From Bacteroidetes bacterium UBA7662 (GTDB taxonomy: Bacteria; Bacteroidota; Bacteroidia; UBA7662), in assembly GCA_002483345.1 (NCBI GenBank), contig DLHS01000015.1, forward strand, positions 344,525 through 408,524: a stretch of 64,000 nucleotides of DNA, given 5' to 3'. Below, piece after piece: positions 45,378-53,700 of the stretch. The position numbers were made by a program, and so were the translations under genes. Numbering within the stretch: position 1 is the stretch's first letter; every line of letters starts with the position of its first letter. The notes under the pieces were generated by a model that saw nothing but the letters and a program-made list of their open reading frames with translations, did no database searches and had not been told where the DNA came from.

Positions 45378-46115
45378 TTAGTTATAAGCCTTGCTTCCCC
45401 GCAGTACGCTGCTGATTTTTAACTGCAACACACCCAGCGCGGCTTCTTTAACAATCCGTTTCGACATTTTGCTCTGGCCCAGCGTCCTGTCGGTAAAAAT
45501 GATAGGTACCTCAACCAGTTTGAAACCGTATTTCCAGGCTTTAAATTTCATTTCGATCTGAAATGCATATCCGACAAACTTAATCCGCCCGAAGTGAATA
45601 GTCTCGAGCACCTTGCGGCGATAGCATTTGAAACCGGCCGTAGCATCGCTGATGGGCATACCGGTGATGAATTTCACATATTTAGAAGCGAAATACGATA
45701 AAATCACCCGGCCCATCGGCCAGTTAACCACATTGACGCCGGTCACATAACGTGATCCGACTGCCAGATCGGCACCCCCTTCAGCACAAGCTGTCCGCAA
45801 ACGAATCAAATCATCCGGGTTGTGGGAGAAATCAGCATCCATCTCGAATATGTACTCGTAAGGATGTTGTAAAGCCCAGCGGAATCCGGCTATGTAGGCT
45901 GTTCCCAGGCCCTGTTTGCCCGGTCGTGCCAGCAGATGAAGCCGGTCGCCATATTCTTTCATCAAATCCTTAACAATATCCTGGGTACCATCGGGTGAAT
46001 TGTCATCGACAATCAGCACCTCAAAGGGGAAATTCAGTGAAAACACTTTGCGGATAATGGCTTCGATGTTTTCTTTTTCGTTGTATGTGGGAATGATGAC
46101 CAGTGAATCTGACAA
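45378..46115 (-). CDS. Polyprenol-phosphate mannosyl/glycosyltransferase (DPM1-like, GT2)
   Basis: A roughly 245-residue GT-A glycosyltransferase that transfers a sugar from a nucleotide donor to polyprenyl phosphate at the inner membrane. Seen: VIIPTYNEKENIE, VDDNSPDGT, MDADFSHNP (metal site), GSRYV, and the acceptor loop ATAGFKCYRR and GQSKMSKR. It has the short DPM1 form with no membrane domain. The family normally starts just before SDSLVIIPTYNE, which here means TTG 46115; ATG 46166 or 46187 would add a hydrophobic leader of 17-24 residues. It is upstream of the efflux genes with a 6-base gap. Confidence 0.85.
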   Translation of the reverse strand: MSDSLVIIPTYNEKENIEAIIRKVFSLNFPFEVLIVDDNSPDGTQDIVKDLMKEYGDRLHLLARPGKQGLGTAYIAGFRWALQHPYEYIFEMDADFSHNPDDLIRLRTACAEGGADLAVGSRYVTGVNVVNWPMGRVILSYFASKYVKFITGMPISDATAGFKCYRRKVLETIHFGRIKFVGYAFQIEMKFKAWKYGFKLVEVPIIFTDRTLGQSKMSKRIVKEAALGVLQLKISSVLRGSKAYN

Positions 46116-46326
46116 AACAGGCAAAAATTTAAAGACACAAAATACGATAAGAATACCAATGTGCATTGCCCGAACAGCCTGACACATGGAAAAGAAGAAC
46201 GGTTTATCAAGTCATTTTTGTGTTCAGTGGTTCAACATTAAATCACAAAAACTGTAAATGGTGGAAAATCGATCTTAATGTTGACAAATCTGTATCGCAG
46301 GCATACGGCAGTTGCCAACTCCCCCC

Positions 46327-46334
46327 TATTTTTG
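46327..46334 (+). promoter_or_regulatory. -7 element immediately before ruvB
   Basis: TATTTTTG matches TAnnTTTG and ends 6 bases before the ruvB ATG, predicting an almost leaderless mRNA and arguing against longer readings of ruvB. Confidence 0.5.
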
Positions 46335-46340
46335 ACATCT

Positions 46341-47369
46341 ATGCGCGACAACGCCCTTGATGGTTCCGACGAACGTTTTGACGACCAGGAAAAAGACCTG
46401 GAGCGTTTTCTTCGCCCGAAGACCTTTGATGATTTTACCGGTCAGCAGAAAATTCTCGATAACCTGCTGGTCTTCACCAAGGCTGCCCTTCAGCGTACTG
46501 AGCCGCTTGATCATGTGCTGTTGCACGGCCCTCCCGGTCTGGGGAAAACCACCCTGGCCCACATCATCGCCAACGAAATGGGAGCCGGCATCAAAATCAC
46601 CAGCGGCCCGGTGCTCGAAAAGCCCGGTGATCTGGCCGGTCTGCTGACCAATCTGGAAGAAGGCGATGTACTTTTCATCGACGAAATTCATCGGCTGAGT
46701 GCGGTAGTGGAAGAATACCTCTATTCTGCGATGGAGGACTATAAAATAGACATCATGATTGACAGCGGGCCTAACGCCCGTTCGGTGCAGATTGCCGTCA
46801 GTCCTTTTACCCTCATTGGTGCTACCACCCGGTCTGGTCTGCTCACCGCCCCGCTGAGAGCCCGGTTTGGTATCAATGCAAGACTTGAATACTACGATGC
46901 CAAGTTACTGACAGACATTGTGATGCGTTCGGCGTCGATCCTGAACGTACCCATTGAAGATGCCGGTGCCTTTGAAATAGCCAGAAGAAGCCGGGGCACC
47001 CCCCGCATCGCCAATGCCCTGCTTCGCCGCACCCGCGATTTCGCTCAGGTGAAAGGCAGCGGCACCATCGATCTGAGCATTGCCAAAATAGCCCTGGAAG
47101 CCCTTAATGTAGATTTACACGGATTGGATGAGATGGACAACCGCATACTGCTGACCATCATCGACAAATTCAAAGGCGGACCGGTTGGTTTGACCACCAT
47201 TGCTACTGCCGTGGGTGAAGATGCCGGAACCATTGAAGAGGTTTACGAGCCTTTTCTGATTCAGGAGGGTTTTCTGAAACGTACGCCAAGGGGTAGAGAA
47301 GTGACGGAAGCCGCATACAAACACCTTCAGAAGAAGATGCCTGGGCAAATGGGGACTTTGTTTGAGTAG
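46341..47369 (+). CDS. ruvB: Holliday-junction branch-migration helicase RuvB
   Basis: A 342-residue AAA+ motor that, with RuvA, drives branch migration in recombination repair. Start chosen at ATG 46341, giving the standard N-terminus before LERFLRPKTFDDFTGQ. Walker A GPPGLGKTT, Walker B LFIDEIHRLS, sensor GATTRSGLLTAPLRARFG and the C-terminal winged helix (GFLKRTPRGREVT) are all present. Length is exactly typical. ruvA and ruvC are not nearby. It converges on dapB with a 10-base gap. Confidence 0.97.
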   Translation: MRDNALDGSDERFDDQEKDLERFLRPKTFDDFTGQQKILDNLLVFTKAALQRTEPLDHVLLHGPPGLGKTTLAHIIANEMGAGIKITSGPVLEKPGDLAGLLTNLEEGDVLFIDEIHRLSAVVEEYLYSAMEDYKIDIMIDSGPNARSVQIAVSPFTLIGATTRSGLLTAPLRARFGINARLEYYDAKLLTDIVMRSASILNVPIEDAGAFEIARRSRGTPRIANALLRRTRDFAQVKGSGTIDLSIAKIALEALNVDLHGLDEMDNRILLTIIDKFKGGPVGLTTIATAVGEDAGTIEEVYEPFLIQEGFLKRTPRGREVTEAAYKHLQKKMPGQMGTLFE

Positions 47370-47379
47370 GCTTTTACTC

Positions 47380-48090
47380 TCAGAGACCCAGAAAATCCTG
47401 CATGGTAAATACACCTTGCTTATCCTTCAGCCATTCGGCTGCTAAAACAGCTCCTAATGCAAAACCTTTGCGGTTAAAAGCGGTGTGGGTAAGCCTGATT
47501 TCATCCGCCTCACTCTCATAAAATACATCGTGCGTACCCGGCACCTCATCGATGCGATGCGCGATGACAGGAATCTGGTTGTTTTCGGGCGTTAAACTCC
47601 AGCCACTTTTGTTTTTAAGCCCCTCCAGCAGCTTTTCCGCAAGCGTGATGGCGGTGCCGCTGGGGGCATCCTTTTTGTGTATATGATGCGTCTCTTCCAC
47701 CCTTACTGTATAAGCAGGGTGCTGGTTCATAAGGTGCGAAAACCATTTATTCACGGCAAAAAAGAGGTGTACACCTATACTGAAGTTTGTTGCCGCCAAC
47801 AAAGCCCCTTTCTTTTCCTTTACCTCCTGTGCAATGGTTTCATATCCGGAGTACCAGCCGGTCGTTCCAACCACCACCGGTAGTTTCACATCCGCGCACA
47901 TCCGGATATTAGCCGGTGCTGCCTCGGGTTGCGTAAATTCGATGGCTACATCCGCCTTCCGAAGCGCATCTGGTGTCAGATCTGACAGGTTTTCATGTCC
48001 GATGCTCAAAACTATTTCATGCCCGCGTTCAAGGGCAATCGCTTCGATTTCCCGTCCCATTTTGCCGTATCCAATGAGGGCGATTTTCAT
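47380..48090 (-). CDS. dapB: 4-hydroxy-tetrahydrodipicolinate reductase DapB
   Basis: A 236-residue NAD(P)H-dependent reductase of lysine/diaminopimelate synthesis. Rossmann motif IALIGYGKMGREIE, the GTTGW segment, EETHHIHKKDAPSGTA with the catalytic His pair and Lys, and the C-terminal FNRKGFALGA. The ATG at 48090 is favoured over one 9 bases upstream. It is last of a parA-parB-DUF5683-dapB run and overlaps the DUF5683 gene slightly. Confidence 0.95.
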   Translation of the reverse strand: MKIALIGYGKMGREIEAIALERGHEIVLSIGHENLSDLTPDALRKADVAIEFTQPEAAPANIRMCADVKLPVVVGTTGWYSGYETIAQEVKEKKGALLAATNFSIGVHLFFAVNKWFSHLMNQHPAYTVRVEETHHIHKKDAPSGTAITLAEKLLEGLKNKSGWSLTPENNQIPVIAHRIDEVPGTHDVFYESEADEIRLTHTAFNRKGFALGAVLAAEWLKDKQGVFTMQDFLGL

Positions 48091-48698
48091 AATTTCCATT
48101 TTAGCGACACATAAGTCGTCTCCAGACGGCCTGTATAGGGGTTAAAACCTGAGGAAGGTAAAAACTGCATGGTCAGCTTGTCGCTGACATCAAAGTAATA
48201 AAGATGAGCATCCACGGCAGCATCTACAATGTTTAAAACATACACCACCCCAGTCAGTATCCAGAAATAGTCGCGGTCGCGGCGGAAGACATCTCTCCGT
48301 TCCTGTAAGGTGAAATCAGTTTCAATGCCATCATAAATATCTATCGTCAGCGGGTCACCATCCGTGCGGAGGCGGAAGGCGTCGCGGTAGCCCAGATAAA
48401 TTTTGTGATTAGCCATGGCTGCATACACTGTATAGGCTCCGAGGCCGTATACAATGGGTATTTTCCAGTATTTGTGGTTGTAGGCCTGTCCTAATCCGGG
48501 CAAAACAGCTGAATACAGACTGGCCTTCTGAGGAGAATGCCATTCCGTATTAGACACCGTATCAATTTGCTCCGTGGTAATACGAGGCTGCGCGATAGAA
48601 TCGACTGGCGGACTCAGTTGTGATGAATCGAGCTGTTGTGCTTCCAGCTCAAACACCAGAAAACACAGTAAAAAGCTGTATAGAAGCTTGCAGACCAA
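48087..48698 (-). CDS. DUF5683-like membrane-associated protein
   Basis: A 203-residue protein with a signal peptide or N-terminal anchor (LLYSFLLCFLVFELEAQ), then a Ser/Pro-rich stretch, and a domain with SLYSAVLPGLGQAYNHKYWKIPIVYGLGAYTVY followed by RDRDYFWILTGVVYVLNIVDAAVDAHLY. This matches the Bacteroidetes family DUF5683 as I remember it. Two hydrophobic hairpins suggest membrane insertion. The only plausible start is a TTG directly following the parB stop codon, so translation is probably coupled. Located between parB and dapB. Function unknown. Confidence 0.82.
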   Translation of the reverse strand: MVCKLLYSFLLCFLVFELEAQQLDSSQLSPPVDSIAQPRITTEQIDTVSNTEWHSPQKASLYSAVLPGLGQAYNHKYWKIPIVYGLGAYTVYAAMANHKIYLGYRDAFRLRTDGDPLTIDIYDGIETDFTLQERRDVFRRDRDYFWILTGVVYVLNIVDAAVDAHLYYFDVSDKLTMQFLPSSGFNPYTGRLETTYVSLKWKL

Positions 48699-49574
48699 TT
48701 ATTCCAGGAGATCTAACAGTCTGTTCAGATCGTCGGTTGATCCGAAAGGCAGTACAATTTCGCCTTTGCCTTTGTCGTCGACCTTGATTTGCACCTTTGT
48801 TTCGAAACGATTCCGCAGGCTGTCCTGAACAGAACGGTAAGCGGGGGGTGTTTCGTCTCTGGCAGGTCTGGCTTTGGTAGTTTTGCCACCCTCCTGTTGC
48901 AAGGCTCGGACAAGTTCTTCGATTTTACGAACGCTCAGCGCTTCCGAGATGGCTTTGCGGTAGATGTAAAGTTGTTGTTCCACTTTATCTACATTAATCA
49001 GTGCACGGGCATGTCCCATGCCGATTTTGGCATCACGTATACCGGCTTGTATTTCAGGGGGTAGTTTGAGCAAGCGGAGGTAGTTGGTTACCGTCGACCG
49101 ATCCTTCCCAACCCTTTCGCCCACTTCCTCCTGTCTGATCTGAACCTCATCAATGAGTCTTTTGAAGCTGATGGCCACTTCAATGGCATTGAGGTCCTGG
49201 CGTTGGATGTTTTCGATGAGTGCCATCTCAAGCATCCCCTGCTGATCGGCTTCGAGTACGTAGGCAGGCACATCGGTAAGCCCTACCAGTTTGGAGGCAC
49301 GCAGGCGGCGTTCGCCTGAAACGAGCTGGTACTGACCATTGGTGAGTTTACGAACGGTGAGTGGTTGTATCACCCCATGTATGCGGATAGATTCTGCCAG
49401 TTCTTTGAGAGATGTTTCTTCAAAGTGGGTACGGGGCTGCCAGGGATTGGCTTCTATCTGCCCGACGGGAATTTTCCAGTTGGTTACAGCCGGTGAAAAA
49501 CCTTCTGCGATGGCATCATCGCCGGCCAGCAGCGCGCCAAGCCCTCGTCCCAGGGCATTTCTTTTTGCGTTCAT
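48699..49574 (-). CDS. parB: Chromosome-partitioning protein ParB
   Basis: A 291-residue CTP-dependent DNA clamp that loads at parS. N-terminal ParB/Srx domain with LVSGERRLRASKLVG, then the helix-turn-helix QEEVGERVGKDRSTVTNYLRLLKLP, and a C-terminal dimerisation domain. Opening NALGRGLGALL is the usual ParA-interacting segment. It follows parA with a 4-base gap. I did not find a clear parS site in the window. Confidence 0.96.
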   Translation of the reverse strand: MNAKRNALGRGLGALLAGDDAIAEGFSPAVTNWKIPVGQIEANPWQPRTHFEETSLKELAESIRIHGVIQPLTVRKLTNGQYQLVSGERRLRASKLVGLTDVPAYVLEADQQGMLEMALIENIQRQDLNAIEVAISFKRLIDEVQIRQEEVGERVGKDRSTVTNYLRLLKLPPEIQAGIRDAKIGMGHARALINVDKVEQQLYIYRKAISEALSVRKIEELVRALQQEGGKTTKARPARDETPPAYRSVQDSLRNRFETKVQIKVDDKGKGEIVLPFGSTDDLNRLLDLLE

Positions 49575-49578
49575 CTCC

Positions 49579-50385
49579 TCAGTTCAGTTCTATATTCCGC
49601 TCTTCCGATGGAATGCGGGTCAGATTATTCTTTTGTAAAATTTCCCGGGCCAGGTTCAGGTAGTTGGTAGCCCCTTTGCTGCCGGCATCATGCATGATGG
49701 CAGCCATGCCAAAGCTCGGCGCTTCACTGAGTTTGGTGTTGCGGTGTATGATGGTGTCAAATACCAGCTCATTCAGGTTGCTGCGGACATCTTCCACTAC
49801 CTGGTTGGCGAGGCGCAGCCTACCGTCGTACATCGTCAGCAACACCCCTTCAATCTGCAATTCGGTGTTAAAACGGGATTGTACGATTTTGATGGTATTG
49901 ATTAGTTTTCCGAGGCCCTCCAATGCGAAATATTCGCACTGTACCGGCACAATGACCGAATTTGCTGCCGCAAGGGCATTTACAGTGATTAAACCCAGGG
50001 AAGGACTGCAATCCACAATGATAAAATCGTATTGCTCACGGATTTCGCGGAGCACCCCTTTCATGATTTTTTCGCGGTTGGGGCGATTGATGACTTCCAG
50101 CTCAGCACCTACCAAATCAATGTTGGAGGGCAATAAATCCAGATAAGGCACATCGGTTTTGATGATATTGTTGGCCACGGGAACATCGTTGACCATACAT
50201 TCGTAGAGGCCTGTGCGGATGGTTTTGGGATCAAAACCGATGCCGGAAGTAGCATTTGCCTGCGGATCAGCATCTATCAGCAGGGTTTTGAATTCCAGTA
50301 CCGCGAGACTGGATGCCAGGTTGATGGCGGTAGTAGTTTTGCCCACGCCACCTTTCTGATTTGCTACTGCAATGACTTTCCCCAT
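49579..50385 (-). CDS. parA: Chromosome-partitioning ATPase ParA
   Basis: A 268-residue Walker-type ATPase with the deviant P-loop KGGVGKTTT at residues 11-19, the DADPQANAT motif and VDCSPSLGLIT. It forms a nucleoid-bound gradient that pulls ParB-parS complexes apart. First gene of the parA-parB-DUF5683-dapB run and divergent from the solute-binding lipoprotein gene. Length is typical of chromosomal Soj/ParA. Confidence 0.97.
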   Translation of the reverse strand: MGKVIAVANQKGGVGKTTTAINLASSLAVLEFKTLLIDADPQANATSGIGFDPKTIRTGLYECMVNDVPVANNIIKTDVPYLDLLPSNIDLVGAELEVINRPNREKIMKGVLREIREQYDFIIVDCSPSLGLITVNALAAANSVIVPVQCEYFALEGLGKLINTIKIVQSRFNTELQIEGVLLTMYDGRLRLANQVVEDVRSNLNELVFDTIIHRNTKLSEAPSFGMAAIMHDAGSKGATNYLNLAREILQKNNLTRIPSEERNIELN

Positions 50386-50424
50386 ATTGTGCCTACTTCA
50401 ACAAGCTTAATTGACCGATATGCG

Positions 50425-50432
50425 TATTTTTG
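50425..50432 (+). promoter_or_regulatory. -7 element for the solute-binding lipoprotein gene
   Basis: TATTTTTG matches TAnnTTTG, 40 bases upstream of the ATG. Confidence 0.42.
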
Positions 50433-50472
50433 ACGCAGAAATCGAGCCTCTAAGATAGCACAAAGCCCACGG

Positions 50473-52092
50473 ATGCGAAAGCTGCACCTCTCCATTTTAT
50501 CCACTTTCCTGTTGCTGGCAGCCTGCAGCCACCCGGAGAGTGCTTCTGAAAAAAGCGTATTCCGCTACAACCAGGAATTCGACATCACCTCCCTCGACCC
50601 GGCCTTTGCCCGCGATCAGGCCAATATCTGGGCAGTTAACCAGTTGTTCAACGGACTGGTCCAGCTGGACGACGCGCTGAACATACAACCGGCCATTGCC
50701 AAAAGCTGGGAAATACTGGAGGACGGAAAGCTGTATAGGTTCACCTTGCGGAATGATGTACAATTTCACCCTTCCGTATTATTCGGAAAACAAAAAACAA
50801 GAAAAGTCCACTCGGAAGACTTCGTATATTCTTTGCAAAGAATTCTGGACCCGGCCATTGCTTCGCCGGGTGCCTGGATCTTTAACGATAAGGTTGACAG
50901 CAGCCGTGCTTTCGTTGCAGTCAACGACACTGTTCTGGAAATCAGACTCAAAGCTGCCTTCCCTCCTTTTCTTGGATTGCTTACCATGCAATATTGCAGT
51001 GTGGTGCCCCGGGAAGTGGTTACCTTTTACGGCAATGATTTCCGGGAACATCCTATCGGAACCGGGCCTTTTCGTTTTGCCTTCTGGGAACAACAGGAAG
51101 CGCTCGTATTGCATAAAAATGAGGCGTATTTCGAAACGGTGAACGGTGAACGCCTGCCGTATCTGGACGCGGTACAAATCAGCTTCCTGCCTGACCGTCA
51201 ATCTGCCTTTCTGGCCTTTTTACAGGGAAAATTAGACTTTCTGTCCGGCGTAGATCCTGCCTTCAAAGATGAAATACTTGATAAAGACGGAAATCTCCAG
51301 GCGGAATACGCAGCAACGGTGGTTTTGCAGAAGGCCCCTTATTTGAATACCGAGTATCTGGGTATATTGATGGAATCAGGCAAACTCACCCAGCATTCTC
51401 CCTTGCGGAAACAAAAGATCCGGCGTGCCATCAATTGTGCCATTGACCGTGAAAAGATGATTCGTTACCTCCGCAATGGAGTCGGTACCGCGGGAACGGC
51501 CGGATTTATACCCCCCGGTCTGCCGGGCTTTGACACTACAGCGCTGGCTTATAATGCCTACAACCCCAATAAAGCACGAACACTGCTCAAAGAAGCAGGC
51601 TATGAGCCAACCGACAATGTCATTACCCTGTCAACAACCCCTTCATACCTCGACCTGTGTGTTTTTATCCAGAAGCAATTGCAGGAAATCGGCCTGCAGG
51701 TAAAAATCGAAACCAGTCCCGGGCCCACCTTGCGGCAGCTCATCAACAAGTCTGAAGTGCCGTTTTTCAGGGGCAGTTGGATAGCAGATTATCCAGATGC
51801 TGAGAATTATCTGGCCTTGTTTTACAGTCGGAACTTTGCGCCGGCCGGCCCGAACTTCACCCACTACAAAAACCCTGACTTTGACCGACTGTACGAAAAG
51901 GCCTTGCTGACCGTGGATGATTCACTCCGTTTGCAGTATTACAAACAAATGGATGCCCTGGTGCGGGAAGATGCCCCGGTGGTGGTTCTTTTTTATGATC
52001 AGGTATTGCGGCTGGTACAACCTGGTATCAGCGGGCTTTCGACCAACGCGTTAAATCTGCTGCAGTTGAAAACGGTAAAAAAGACAAGATAA
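50473..52092 (+). CDS. Peptide/nickel-type ABC transporter substrate-binding lipoprotein
   Basis: A 539-residue SBP_bac_5 family protein (OppA/DppA-like) with a lipoprotein signal (STFLLLAAC). Typical segments include DITSLDPAFARDQ, YRFTLRNDVQFHP, PIGTGPFRF and RRAINCAIDREKM. It should bind oligopeptides or similar ligands and deliver them to an ABC permease, but no permease or ATPase genes are adjacent, so it works with a distant transporter or as a free binding protein. It is 49 bases upstream of the MATE gene. Confidence 0.92.
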   Translation: MRKLHLSILSTFLLLAACSHPESASEKSVFRYNQEFDITSLDPAFARDQANIWAVNQLFNGLVQLDDALNIQPAIAKSWEILEDGKLYRFTLRNDVQFHPSVLFGKQKTRKVHSEDFVYSLQRILDPAIASPGAWIFNDKVDSSRAFVAVNDTVLEIRLKAAFPPFLGLLTMQYCSVVPREVVTFYGNDFREHPIGTGPFRFAFWEQQEALVLHKNEAYFETVNGERLPYLDAVQISFLPDRQSAFLAFLQGKLDFLSGVDPAFKDEILDKDGNLQAEYAATVVLQKAPYLNTEYLGILMESGKLTQHSPLRKQKIRRAINCAIDREKMIRYLRNGVGTAGTAGFIPPGLPGFDTTALAYNAYNPNKARTLLKEAGYEPTDNVITLSTTPSYLDLCVFIQKQLQEIGLQVKIETSPGPTLRQLINKSEVPFFRGSWIADYPDAENYLALFYSRNFAPAGPNFTHYKNPDFDRLYEKALLTVDDSLRLQYYKQMDALVREDAPVVVLFYDQVLRLVQPGISGLSTNALNLLQLKTVKKTR

Positions 52093-52127
52093 TTTTCGTC
52101 CCCACAGCGCGCTGAGAAGGCTTCCGT

Positions 52128-52135
52128 TATCTTTG
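52128..52135 (+). promoter_or_regulatory. -7 element immediately before the MATE gene
   Basis: TATCTTTG matches TAnnTTTG and ends 6 bases before the ATG at 52142, again predicting a nearly leaderless transcript. Confidence 0.5.
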
Positions 52136-52141
52136 CCGGCT

Positions 52142-53488
52142 ATGCTTTTACAGGAAACCGGAAAAACCCTTCGCCTTGCCTGGCCTATTATTTTGGGTCA
52201 GTTGAGTCAGATTGCACTTGGCGTCATCGACAGCATCATGGTCGGTCCGCTGGGTGCTGCCAACCTGGCTGCTGTATCCGTATGTATCAGTGTTTTTTCA
52301 ATTCCCCTGGTTTTCGGGCTGGGTATTTCGTTTGCCATCTCTCCCATTACCGCCATTGCCAAAGGGGCCCACGACGGCACCCAACTCGGCGACGTATTGC
52401 GGAGTGGTTTCTGGACGTTGCTGGCTATCGGGACTGTCCTGCTGGTTATCATGATTTTTGCCTCTGAGGGATTACATCTGCTCAAACAAGACCCCGAAGT
52501 AACTGCGCTGGCAATACCGTATCTCCGCATACTCGGTTACAGCATGTTGCCCATCCTGGTCTATCAGCATTTTAAACAATTCAGTGAAGGCCTCGAAATC
52601 ATGTGGCCACCCTTGCTGATTGGTTTGCTTATGATACCGCTGAATACATTCGGCAACTGGTTGCTGATTTATGGAAACTGGGGATTTCCTGCCATGGGGC
52701 TGGAAGGAGCCGGTTGGGCAACCACCCTCAGCCGGGTTTTTGCAGCATTGGCCATGATGGGTTTTATATTCTTTAACCGTCGTTTTGCAATCTATGAACC
52801 CTTCAAAATGAGCTGGAGAAGGGTAAAAAAAGCTACAGTGCTGCGCATACTCAAATTGGGTATCCCGGGCGGTTTTCAGTACATATTCGAAACTTCCGCC
52901 TTTGCCATTTCCGCCATTCTGATTGGTTGGCTGGGTGCCAAAGAATTAGCCGCACACCAGATTGCCATCAACCTGGCCTCTATATCTTTTATGGTAGCCA
53001 TTGGATTATCCTCTGCAAGTGCCATCCGCATCGGGCACGCTTCCGGGAAAAGGGATTATCAGCTGGCACAGCGCATTGGTAAAAGCAGCATACTGCTTTC
53101 AGCAGCCTTTATGGCCGTTTGCGGGGTTGTCTTCATACTGGGCCGTTATGCCTTGCCGGCTCTTTATATTGCAGATACTGAAGTTATTGAAATCACCTCA
53201 AAACTGCTGATCATAGCTGCCATTTTCCAGGTTGCCGATGGCATTCAGGCAGTAGGTGTAGGCATTTGCCGTGGGCTCGAAGATGTGAAAAAACCTACCC
53301 TGTTTGTTTTGATAGCCTATTGGGTCATTGCCTTACCGATGGGTTCATTCTTTGCCTTCGTGCTGGATTGGGGTGTTTATGGCCTCTGGTCGGCATTGGC
53401 AGCAGGTTTATTTGTCTCCGCCTTGCTGCTGACTTACCGGTTTTTTAAGCAAACGGGACGGTATATTGCTGCACAGAAAATGAGGTGA
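52142..53488 (+). CDS. MATE-family multidrug/Na+ antiporter
   Basis: A 448-residue, twelve-helix inner-membrane exporter of the NorM-like MATE family, moving cationic compounds out by Na+ or proton exchange. Two homologous six-helix halves are visible, with LRLAWPIILGQLSQIALGVID at the start and the equivalent LRILKLGIPGGFQYIFETS in the middle. ATG 52142 is preferred over an in-frame TTG 9 bases upstream. Substrate unknown. Downstream is a repeat-rich spacer without an obvious terminator. Confidence 0.94.
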   Translation: MLLQETGKTLRLAWPIILGQLSQIALGVIDSIMVGPLGAANLAAVSVCISVFSIPLVFGLGISFAISPITAIAKGAHDGTQLGDVLRSGFWTLLAIGTVLLVIMIFASEGLHLLKQDPEVTALAIPYLRILGYSMLPILVYQHFKQFSEGLEIMWPPLLIGLLMIPLNTFGNWLLIYGNWGFPAMGLEGAGWATTLSRVFAALAMMGFIFFNRRFAIYEPFKMSWRRVKKATVLRILKLGIPGGFQYIFETSAFAISAILIGWLGAKELAAHQIAINLASISFMVAIGLSSASAIRIGHASGKRDYQLAQRIGKSSILLSAAFMAVCGVVFILGRYALPALYIADTEVIEITSKLLIIAAIFQVADGIQAVGVGICRGLEDVKKPTLFVLIAYWVIALPMGSFFAFVLDWGVYGLWSALAAGLFVSALLLTYRFFKQTGRYIAAQKMR

Positions 53489-53506
53489 GGGGTTGAAGGG
53501 TTAAGT

Positions 53507-53586
53507 GTTTAAACGGTAAAACGTGCTGTATGTTTAAACGGCAAAACGGTAAAACGGGAAAAACGGTAAAACGTGTTAAACGGGGG
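53507..53586. repeat. Degenerate short repeat array between the MATE and argS genes
   Basis: Two 17-base copies, GTTTAAACGGTAAAACG (53507-53523) and GTTTAAACGGCAAAACG (53532-53548), are followed by further partial copies of CGGNAAAACG up to about 53586. The flanks (53489-53505 and 53618-53640) carry GGTTAAGG-like runs. The whole 53489-53700 gap holds no gene or normal terminator. Each GTTTAAAC is itself a palindrome. Confidence 0.75.
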
Positions 53587-53700
53587 TTTTAGCAGTGGTA
53601 GCGAAGTCCAAACCTTAGCGGGTTAAAGGTTAAGCGGGTTGATGCGGGGGTGTTGGGATTTCGGCGAAGGCCCTTTTCCTAAATGCCGATTTCCGGTAAC

